In this document: piece after piece, positions 6,791-12,371 of the stretch
Position numbering within the stretch: the stretch's first letter is position 1
Layout of the letters: each line of letters begins with the position of its first letter
Assembly: GCA_964645935.1 (NCBI GenBank)
Contig: CAZYAK010000040.1
Span: 1 to 13,095, forward strand
DNA from: CAZYAK01 sp964645935
GTDB lineage: Bacteria > Patescibacteriota > Gracilibacteria > Peribacterales > Peribacteraceae
DNA: 13,095 nt
Direction of reading: 5' to 3'
The notes under the pieces: model-generated
What the model was told of the DNA's origin: nothing
Databases searched by the model: none
The model's input: the letters and a program-made list of their open reading frames with translations, nothing else
Program-made: the position numbers and the translations under genes

Positions 6791-7490
6791 GAGCGAGCAC
6801 TCGGGACTTCGGCAGAACCCTCAGTGAGCAAAAAACCCACATCCACTTGAACCAGTCGCGCCAGTTGATCTTCTTCCCCTCCTCCACCGAGCGGGGCGAG
6901 TACGACACCGGCAGCTCGGAGATGCGATGGCCGCAAAGGGCCAGCATCACCGTGAGCTCCGGATCGAAGCGGAAGTCGTTCTCCTTGAGGGGAAGGGTTT
7001 TTAGCACGTCCCCGCGCACCATCTTGTAGCACGTGGGCTGGTCGGTGAGGCGCGTGCCATAGAGAATGTTGCACACCCACGTCAGCAGCGTGCCGCCGAT
7101 GAAGAACTTGATCTGCGAGAATTGCTTCTGCTTCTTGAGCCGGCGCGAGCCGAAGAGTGCGGGCAAGTTCTTCTGCTCCGCATACTCCAACAGTCGCGGG
7201 ATGTCCGAAGGGCTGTACTCCAGGTCCGCGTCCTGCACGATGACGTATGTTCCTTGGGCCTTGGTGTAGCCCATCCGCACTGCCGATCCCTTGCCACCGT
7301 TTGGTTTGCTCAGCACCGTGTCTTGGGGCCGGGCGATCTCCTTGAGGATGGCGTGTGACGCGTCCTTGGAGCCGTCATCCACGTACACGATCTCCGCAAA
7401 GGGGCAGGCCACCTTGAGGCGGTCGGAAATCGCACGGAGGGTGCGCTCTTCGTTGTAGACGGGCACGACGATGCTCAGGCGCGGCTGCAT
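6783..7490 (-). CDS. GT2 glycosyltransferase, polyprenyl-phosphate sugar synthase-like
   Basis: A 235-residue GT-A enzyme close to the dolichyl/polyprenyl-phosphate glucose or mannose synthase group. Motifs in order: IVVPVYNEERTL (7-18), IVYVDDGSKDAS (34-45), NGGKGSAVRMGY (64-75), VIVQDADLEYSPSD (83-96) with the DAD metal site, GSRRLKK (114-120), and FRFDPELTVMLALCGHRISE. No C-terminal membrane pair is evident, apart from one moderately hydrophobic stretch at about 130-145. It would load a sugar from a nucleotide donor onto polyprenyl phosphate on the cytoplasmic face. The 8-base overlap with the GT-C gene fits a donor-maker and donor-user pair. ATG at 7490 has TAGCAT exactly six bases upstream, so it can have its own leaderless transcript although only 9 bases separate it from the previous gene. 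Confidence 0.9.
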   Translation of the reverse strand: MQPRLSIVVPVYNEERTLRAISDRLKVACPFAEIVYVDDGSKDASHAILKEIARPQDTVLSKPNGGKGSAVRMGYTKAQGTYVIVQDADLEYSPSDIPRLLEYAEQKNLPALFGSRRLKKQKQFSQIKFFIGGTLLTWVCNILYGTRLTDQPTCYKMVRGDVLKTLPLKENDFRFDPELTVMLALCGHRISELPVSYSPRSVEEGKKINWRDWFKWMWVFCSLRVLPKSRVLAHG

Positions 7491-7496
7491 GGGCTG

Positions 7497-7502
7497 ATGC
7501 TA
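7497..7502 (-). promoter_or_regulatory. Internal -10 box TAGCAT, containing the upstream stop codon
   Basis: TAGCAT is followed by CAGCCC and the ATG at 7490. Its first three bases are the TAG stop codon of the GT4 gene ending at 7500. No -35 is recognisable. Confidence 0.5.
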
Positions 7503-8543
7503 GCGGGAAGCGGCAGCCGATGCACCACGGTCGCCCATCTCGGCCAGGAGCCGGTCCACGAGGCGGGGGAGGCCATGGTCGCGGGCCACGACGACGTGCA
7601 ACTGCTCGCCCAGTGCCTCGCGCTCCGGGGCGGACAGCACCAGTAGGGCCTGTGCGCGTGCCGTAAAGGTTTCGGGGGTGGCCACGCACGCCTCCGGCAG
7701 GAACCCCTGCGCCACCGCGGCGCAGGAGAGCACAGGGCAGCCGCAGGCCATGGCTTCCAGGAGGGCCTTGTCGAGCGCCGTCTCGCTGGCGTGCAAGAAG
7801 AGCCCGGCGCCACGCAGCAGCGGGACGAGACCAGTCTGAGGAAGAGGGCCAAATTCCACGCGCGCGAGCAGGTTTCGCTTCTCGAGATCCGCCTTGAGCT
7901 CGTCCAGGAGACGATGATCGTCTTCCGTAATGGGCCCGCCTACCACGCGCAAGAGCGTCCGGGGCGGCAGCGCGGCGAAGCAGCTGATGATGAGGGGCAA
8001 GCGCTTGGACCGCGTGACGCGCCCTACGGTGAGGACCACCTCGGGATCGCGTACTCGGCCGTCTGGGGCGAAGAGCTGGGTATCGATGCCGTGGCCGACG
8101 ATCACGCTCTTGCCGGTCTTCATCGGCATCCCGCGCGCAGAGGCGCTAAACACCTTACGGGCAAACCACATGCCGACTCGGAGCGCCCATCCCCCACCTC
8201 GCGCCTCGTACCAGAGGTACACGGGCTTCCCGAGAAGCATCCACAGCGGTCCGCCAAGGACCGCCCATACTGGCGTCATATGCACAAACACGGCGTCGTA
8301 CCGTGCACGCAAGCGCCACGCGAGGATCCAGAAGCGCACGACCTGGAACGCACGGGTGCGGCCGTGTTCTTTGTGGAGCGAGTGCACCCTGACGCTGTCT
8401 GCCGGCAACAGGTGGGCGCCGACGCGCTGCGCGATGGCTTCCACGCCACTCGTCTTGCGTCCGAACGCGGCGAGCCAATCGTGAAAGAATCCCAGCACGG
8501 GATCGTGCCGGTCCACCGCCTGCGTGACGACGAGGAGACGCAT
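7500..8543 (-). CDS. GT4 family glycosyltransferase
   Basis: A 347-residue two-domain GT-B enzyme. The N-terminal acceptor domain opens MRLLVVTQAVDRHDPVLGFF (1-20), a form I associate with Patescibacteria, and contains AVFVHMTPVWAVLGGP. The nucleotide-sugar domain has VGHGIDTQLF (149-158), VVLTVGRVTRSKRLP (169-183) and HASETALDKALLEAMACGCP (251-270). E263 is the conserved second glutamate. The first glutamate of the usual EX7E motif is displaced by one residue (E254, with T255 at the canonical place), so donor binding may be unusual. The frame is open to 8606, but ATG at 8543 is preferred: it aligns with the family start, clears the upstream stop by four bases and has TATCCT exactly six bases upstream. 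Third glycosyltransferase in the operon; cytoplasmic or membrane-peripheral. Confidence 0.9.
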   Translation of the reverse strand: MRLLVVTQAVDRHDPVLGFFHDWLAAFGRKTSGVEAIAQRVGAHLLPADSVRVHSLHKEHGRTRAFQVVRFWILAWRLRARYDAVFVHMTPVWAVLGGPLWMLLGKPVYLWYEARGGGWALRVGMWFARKVFSASARGMPMKTGKSVIVGHGIDTQLFAPDGRVRDPEVVLTVGRVTRSKRLPLIISCFAALPPRTLLRVVGGPITEDDHRLLDELKADLEKRNLLARVEFGPLPQTGLVPLLRGAGLFLHASETALDKALLEAMACGCPVLSCAAVAQGFLPEACVATPETFTARAQALLVLSAPEREALGEQLHVVVARDHGLPRLVDRLLAEMGDRGASAAASR

Positions 8544-8547
8544 GGCC

Positions 8548-9666
8548 TTAGGATAGCGTTTTTGCGCCCGTCGCGGCGCTTTTGAGGAAATCGGCGTACG
8601 CCGCAATCAGCGTCCGGCGATCGAACGTCTGCGTGATCCGAGAAGCAGCATCCCCCACTTTCCGGCGCAGGAGCGGATCCTGCAGCAGGCGCATCAGGAT
8701 GCCAGCCATTTCGTGCGGCTCTCCGGAGATCAGGAAGCCATTCTCGCCGCTCTTGATGACATCCGGCATCACGCCCACGCGTGTCGCCACCACAGGCAAG
8801 CCGCACGCCATGGCCTCCAGCGCGACACGCGGGCCCCCCTCGCTGAGGGACGGCATCACAAACACCTTGGCCCCGCGCACCGCCGCGACCACATCCTCCT
8901 GGGTAGGGAGCCACCCCGCGAAGGTCACGCGGTTGGCGAGGCCGAGGCGCTCGGCCAGCGCCACAAGCGTGTCCCGGGACGGCCCGTCACCAATGACGAG
9001 AAGCGTCACCTTGGGGAGGAGCCGCAGGGCCCGCAGGAGCGAGGCGAGGTTCTTGTTGGGTGCAAGACGTCCACAGAAGGCCAGGTCGTACCGCGGCACA
9101 GTGGTCGTGTCTGGATGTAGGATGGCGGGATCCAGATAGAACGACGGCACCACGCGGATCTTGTCCGCGGGCGCGCCCCATGAGACCAACAAATCCCGCG
9201 TGGGCCCGTTCACCACGCGCACGGCCGCGGCACGGAGCGTGGAGCGAACGAGCATCGTGCGAGACATGACCAGACCCACCACTTCCTGCGGCCCCGCGGG
9301 CCGGGGATGGCCCACGACGTGGTGCACCTCCAGCACGTGCGGCACGCCAGTACGGCGGGTGAGCCCGCGCGCGCCCATCCCGTTGTAAAACGGCGCAAAT
9401 TCGTGCGCGGTCATCACGCCGTGACCATGTTCCTCCAGGAGGCGCGCGCCCTCGTGGCGGATCCAACGTGTCTGGTACCACAGCCCGCGCGGTGACGGGT
9501 GGAAGAAGACGTTGTCGAATACCTCGTGCAGCCCTTGCTGCGCAGCGGATGGGCAGATGACGTCGATACGTTCCCAATGCCGGCGGAACTCCTCCAGTGT
9601 GTACCAAAAGGGTCCGCGCTTCCCCGCCAGGACGCTGCGATCGCCGGAGATCATGAGCAGCTTCAT
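8548..9666 (-). CDS. GT4 family glycosyltransferase
   Basis: A 372-residue GT-B enzyme. The N-terminal domain begins MKLLMISGDRSVLAGKRGPF and includes MTAHEFAPFYNGMGAR (85-100) and VLEVHHVVGHPRP. The donor domain has IRVVPSFYLD (170-179), LAFCGRLAPNKNLASLLRAL (195-214), LLVIGDGPSRDTL (222-234) and SLSEGGPRVALEAMACGLPV (273-292), with an intact EX7E pair (E276, E284). The start is ATG at 9666, which overlaps the stop of the 27-codon ORF as ATGA. There is neither a -10 box at six bases nor a Shine-Dalgarno, so translation probably depends on re-initiation after that short ORF. It likely transfers a hexose in assembly of a lipid-linked or cell-surface glycan; donor and acceptor unknown. Confidence 0.92.
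   Translation of the reverse strand: MKLLMISGDRSVLAGKRGPFWYTLEEFRRHWERIDVICPSAAQQGLHEVFDNVFFHPSPRGLWYQTRWIRHEGARLLEEHGHGVMTAHEFAPFYNGMGARGLTRRTGVPHVLEVHHVVGHPRPAGPQEVVGLVMSRTMLVRSTLRAAAVRVVNGPTRDLLVSWGAPADKIRVVPSFYLDPAILHPDTTTVPRYDLAFCGRLAPNKNLASLLRALRLLPKVTLLVIGDGPSRDTLVALAERLGLANRVTFAGWLPTQEDVVAAVRGAKVFVMPSLSEGGPRVALEAMACGLPVVATRVGVMPDVIKSGENGFLISGEPHEMAGILMRLLQDPLLRRKVGDAASRITQTFDRRTLIAAYADFLKSAATGAKTLS
8550..8555 (-). promoter_or_regulatory. Internal -10 box TATCCT overlapping the upstream stop codon
   Basis: TATCCT is followed by AAGGCC and the ATG at 8543. The last T of the box is the first base of the TAA stop of the upstream GT4 gene. AAGG lies too close to the ATG to work as a good Shine-Dalgarno. 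Confidence 0.5.
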
Positions 9667-9746
9667 CGCTTGGCGGGAGAACAGCGTTCCCCGGCTTGCC
9701 CGGCGGAGCCCCGGGGGCGGAGTCGGGAGATCATCAGGAGTTTCAT
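9663..9746 (-). CDS. 27-codon intercistronic ORF, GT4 N-terminal remnant or translational relay
   Basis: The ORF encodes MKLLMIS followed by an arginine/glycine/proline-rich tail (RLRPRGSAGQAGERCSPAKR). The first seven residues are identical to those of the GT4 gene that follows. The two DNA copies differ at three of 21 bases, all third codon positions, which fits divergence of two coding sequences rather than a fresh duplication. The ATG overlaps the upstream GT4 stop as ATGA (9743-9746) and its own stop overlaps the downstream GT4 start as ATGA (9663-9666), so it bridges the two genes. Most likely it is the remains of another GT4 gene that now carries ribosomes between its neighbours. The peptide itself may have no function. 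Confidence 0.5.
   Translation of the reverse strand: MKLLMISRLRPRGSAGQAGERCSPAKR
9689..9716. repeat. GC-rich imperfect hairpin inside the 27-codon ORF
   Basis: CCCCGGCT (9689-9696) pairs with AGCCCCGGGG (9707-9716) with a two-base bulge. GGCGGAG also occurs twice, 14 bases apart (9702-9708 and 9716-9722). It lacks a T-run. It may be an inserted palindrome or simply GC-rich decay sequence, and it could attenuate transcription or protect the mRNA. Confidence 0.35.
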
Positions 9747-10858
9747 GGCGTGGGGACAGCGTCGGAAGGGCCGGTGAGCGTCTGGAAGAGCGCTAATGTC
9801 TCCTCCGCTACTGCCCCCCACGGACGCGGCGGGAACGGCAGCATGGCCGTCTCCGCGACCTGTTCGTAGGTCTGGTCGATCTCCAAGACCGCGCGTGTGA
9901 TGTCCGCGGAGGTGAGGAGGGTACGGATCCGCATGCCCTCACGCATGGTCTCACTCAGGCCGTTCTCCGCAGAGAGGAGCACCGGCAAACCCACTGCACG
10001 GGCTTCCACGGCGGTGTGTGGGCTGATCTCCGTGAGGGAGGGCAGGATGAGCAGGTCGTGTTCGCGCAACACTTTGTCGCGGTCTGCGCCGTGCACAGCC
10101 GGCAGGAAGGTGACACGACCTCTCAGCTGCAGGGTGCGCGCAAGCGCAGAGGCCTTGGTCGCCACAGGCCCACCACCCACGAGCGTGAGACGAACATGAG
10201 GCAATTTGGCCACGGCGGTGAGGAGCGCTGGGATGTTTTTAAAGCGCACGAATCGACCCATAAAGAGCAGGCGCAGCGGATCGTGCCGCGCATGGGGCAC
10301 CAACTCACGTTCGGGCAGAGCATTCTCGATGACCGAGTGTGCGGGCATCCGGCGATACACGCGGCGATAGAGGTTCTCCTGGAAGGACGTAGAGAAGACG
10401 ATGTGGTCGAACGTGCCAAGGATCCGCCCCATCAGCCGGCGGAACACCGGGAACGACGCGTAGAAATCCTTGAGCGGCTTCTTGCCGCCGAGGTCGGTAT
10501 AGCGCTCCCAGAGGAAGTCCCCGCCGAGCCGCAGCACCTTCTTGGGTTTTTGGAGCTTGGCCATCCTGAGGGGTACACCGCAGCTGACCGACGAGAAGGC
10601 GTAGACGAGGTCGGCGTCCTTGGCCACCGTACGCAACGCCGCAGCAAAACGCTTCCAGCGAATGAGCGGCCCGCCGGAGCGGGGCACGCGCGTGACGGAC
10701 CAGGGTACGTCGTCGGGATCGAAGCCCGTGGCCGTGACGTAGGTCACCACGCTCACGCGCATCCCGCGGGACGCGAGCTCCTCGGCGAGGTGGCGGACGT
10801 ATGTGGCGGGACCGCCGATGTCCGGCGGATAGATCCCCGTGGCGAGGACGATGTGCAC
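9743..10858 (-). CDS. GT4 family glycosyltransferase, first gene of the minus-strand operon
   Basis: A 371-residue GT-B enzyme when started at GTG 10858. The N-terminus has ATGIYPPDIGGPATYVRHLA, the glycine loop region of GT4 enzymes. The donor domain has VIENALPERE, LRLLFMGRFVRFKNIPALL (about 196-214), LTLVGGGP and ILPSLTEISPHTAVEARAVG with an intact EX7E pair (E277, E285). A TTG one codon earlier (10861) is the other possible start; GTG is preferred because TAAACT lies exactly six bases upstream of it. The gene is divergent from the orphan 115-residue gene across 77 bases. Its stop forms ATGA with the following mini-ORF. It likely acts early in a lipid-linked glycan pathway, judged only from its operon position. 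Confidence 0.9.
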   Translation of the reverse strand: MHIVLATGIYPPDIGGPATYVRHLAEELASRGMRVSVVTYVTATGFDPDDVPWSVTRVPRSGGPLIRWKRFAAALRTVAKDADLVYAFSSVSCGVPLRMAKLQKPKKVLRLGGDFLWERYTDLGGKKPLKDFYASFPVFRRLMGRILGTFDHIVFSTSFQENLYRRVYRRMPAHSVIENALPERELVPHARHDPLRLLFMGRFVRFKNIPALLTAVAKLPHVRLTLVGGGPVATKASALARTLQLRGRVTFLPAVHGADRDKVLREHDLLILPSLTEISPHTAVEARAVGLPVLLSAENGLSETMREGMRIRTLLTSADITRAVLEIDQTYEQVAETAMLPFPPRPWGAVAEETLALFQTLTGPSDAVPTP

Positions 10859-10864
10859 CAAGGC

Positions 10865-10870
10865 AGTTTA
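10865..10870 (-). promoter_or_regulatory. -10 box TAAACT for the leaderless operon
   Basis: TAAACT is followed by GCCTTG and then GTG at 10858, so transcription is predicted to begin on the G of GTG. No clear -35 is present. This would be the main promoter of the five-gene glycosyltransferase operon. Confidence 0.55.
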
Positions 10871-10902
10871 GCGCGTCCCTGCGCCGCGGATGCGTGGAGA
10901 AC

Positions 10903-10929
10903 TTGACTATCATCGAAATACAGTACAAT
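10903..10929 (+). promoter_or_regulatory. Promoter TTGACT / TACAAT for the 115-residue gene
   Basis: The -35 is TTGACT (10903-10908) and the -10 is TACAAT (10924-10929), 15 bases apart. Six bases follow before ATG at 10936, so transcription is predicted to begin on the A of ATG. This is the best consensus promoter in the window and lies in a conspicuously A/T-rich stretch. Confidence 0.7.
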
Positions 10930-10935
10930 ACCGTC

Positions 10936-11283
10936 ATGAGCACACAACCGTTCATCGAGCGCATGGCGGACTCCTTGCTGCAGGAAGAGCTGGATCTCCC
11001 CGAATTCGTTCTCCATCCGGGCAACGCAGCGGTCCTGGAGGTCCTGCAGCGCCGCATGGGCAGGAGCCGCGTCCGGCTGCAGGAACTCCTCCCCGTGTTC
11101 GCGCGGCTGACGGACGTCATGCGAGACGACCTGGTCTACGCGGCCTACAAGGCGCTCCCGATGCGCCTGGAGGGATTCACGGACCCCGCGGAGTTCTTCG
11201 ACCGACGGGAGGAGACGGACCGGGATGATGACCTGCTCGCGCAGAAGCTCGCGCGGGAGGTGCGGCGGCGCGGCGGAGCCTGA
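10936..11283 (+). CDS. 115-residue orphan protein of unknown function
   Basis: A small, charged, probably all-helical soluble protein with no signal peptide or membrane segment. MSTQPFIERMADSLLQEELD opens it, LEVLQRRMGRSRVRLQELLP (about 34-53) suggests an amphipathic helix, and the C-terminus is highly charged (FDRREETDRDDDLLAQKLAR) ending RRRGGA. I recognise no family. The frame is open upstream to 10801, overlapping the divergent gene; ATG at 10936 is chosen because TACAAT lies exactly six bases before it and the upstream codons are unlike protein. It stands alone on the plus strand between two minus-strand glycan operons and ends in a stop that abuts the convergent gene's stop. A regulatory or adaptor role is possible but unsupported by any motif. 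Confidence 0.75.
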   Translation: MSTQPFIERMADSLLQEELDLPEFVLHPGNAAVLEVLQRRMGRSRVRLQELLPVFARLTDVMRDDLVYAAYKALPMRLEGFTDPAEFFDRREETDRDDDLLAQKLAREVRRRGGA

Positions 11284-12360
11284 TCATCGCGGCAGCAGCC
11301 GGCGCGAGAGCACATAGCTCACAGGCGACAGGATCACGATGGCCAGCGCCTTGGCGATGACCACGTGTGCACCCGCCATACGCAGTGCCAACGCCAGCAG
11401 CACCGCGAGCACCCCCACCACGCCGTACAGCAGCACGAACGTTTCCATGGGCAAGCCCACGGCGGCGGCCGCGCCGAACCGCCGTTGCCGCAGGAGCGCC
11501 ATCACGCCCGTGGCGATGACCCCCGAGAGTACAAGCGCGGGGAGGTCCGCCATCCCGCGCGCCGTGAGCATCCAGAGCACGGCGAGGTCGATGAGCGCGG
11601 CCAGCGCCCCGCGCAGCACGAACGTGCCGGCGTCCTGCAGCAACACCGAGGCGCGCGGCCAGCGGATGCGGAGCACCGAGAAGAACGCCTCGTTGATCTC
11701 GTGGAACCCCAGATTGGAGACACCCCGCCGCCGGTTGACGAAGAGCGTGGGCACCTCGCCGAAGCGCATACCCTTCTTGTGCAGCTGGTACGCCACTTCC
11801 GAGAGCACCACGTAGCCCTTGGCATCGATGCGCGAGGGCTCCACCGCCTGGAGCGCCCGGCGCGTGTAGCAGCGAAAGCCGTTGGTGTAGTCCGAGAGCG
11901 GCATCCGGAGGATGAACCGCGCGAAGCGGTTGGCCAGCCCGCTGAAGACCGTGCGCTTCCAGCCCCAGTCGCGGATCTCGCTGCCGGGGAGGTAGCGCGA
12001 ACCGATCACGCAGTCGCACTCCCCCATCTTGGGGAGGAAGAGCGCGATCTCCTCGGGACGGTGCGAGAAGTCCGCGTCCATCTCTAAGCCATAGGTGTAG
12101 CCGCCATCGAGCGCGCGCCTGAAGCCCTCCAGCACGGCCGAACCGCGCCCACCTTTGCCCTGGCGCACCAGGAGGTCCAAGCGCTTGCCGTAGCGGGCCT
12201 TCGCCGCCCGCACCAGCTCCGCGGTGCCATCCCGCGAGGAGTCGTCCACCACCAGCACGTCCGCGTGCGCGTAGAGCGCGAGCAGCCTATCGATGAGAGG
12301 CACGATGTTCTGGGCCTCGTTGAAGGTAGGGATGATCACCAGGATCCGCGGCTGCTCCAT
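11284..12360 (-). CDS. GT2 polyprenyl-phosphate sugar synthase fused to a GtrA-like membrane domain
   Basis: A 358-residue two-domain protein. Residues 1-235 form a GT2 catalytic domain of the dolichol-phosphate mannosyltransferase type: ILVIIPTFNEAQNI (6-19), VLVVDDSSRDGTAE (35-48), GKGGRGSAVLEGFRRAL (68-84), GLEMDADFSHRPEE (91-104) with the DAD metal site, VIGSRYLPGSEI (118-129) and SDYTNGFRCYTRRAL (156-170). Residues about 245-355 hold four hydrophobic segments typical of GtrA-like domains (about 249-266, 272-290, 306-328, 331-350). It likely makes polyprenyl-phosphate mannose or glucose and anchors or flips the product; the fusion is known in archaea and bacteria. ATG at 12360 lies 11 bases after the SDR stop. 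TAGGAT, starting with that stop codon, lies eight bases upstream rather than six. The stop abuts the convergent orphan gene with no spacer. Confidence 0.93.
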   Translation of the reverse strand: MEQPRILVIIPTFNEAQNIVPLIDRLLALYAHADVLVVDDSSRDGTAELVRAAKARYGKRLDLLVRQGKGGRGSAVLEGFRRALDGGYTYGLEMDADFSHRPEEIALFLPKMGECDCVIGSRYLPGSEIRDWGWKRTVFSGLANRFARFILRMPLSDYTNGFRCYTRRALQAVEPSRIDAKGYVVLSEVAYQLHKKGMRFGEVPTLFVNRRRGVSNLGFHEINEAFFSVLRIRWPRASVLLQDAGTFVLRGALAALIDLAVLWMLTARGMADLPALVLSGVIATGVMALLRQRRFGAAAAVGLPMETFVLLYGVVGVLAVLLALALRMAGAHVVIAKALAIVILSPVSYVLSRRLLPR

Positions 12361-12371
12361 GGCTGCCTATC

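Noticed and set aside
7791..8585. 264-codon plus-strand open frame opposite the GT4 gene
   Set aside because: No family features, and the opposite strand encodes a well-formed GT4 enzyme.
10859..10861. TTG as start of the first GT4 gene
   Set aside because: GTG one codon later fits the six-base TANNNT spacing and the usual GT4 N-terminus; TTG remains possible.
11365..12087. 240-codon plus-strand open frame opposite the GT2-GtrA gene
   Set aside because: Low-complexity R/H/E-rich translation; the minus strand encodes a full set of GT2 motifs.
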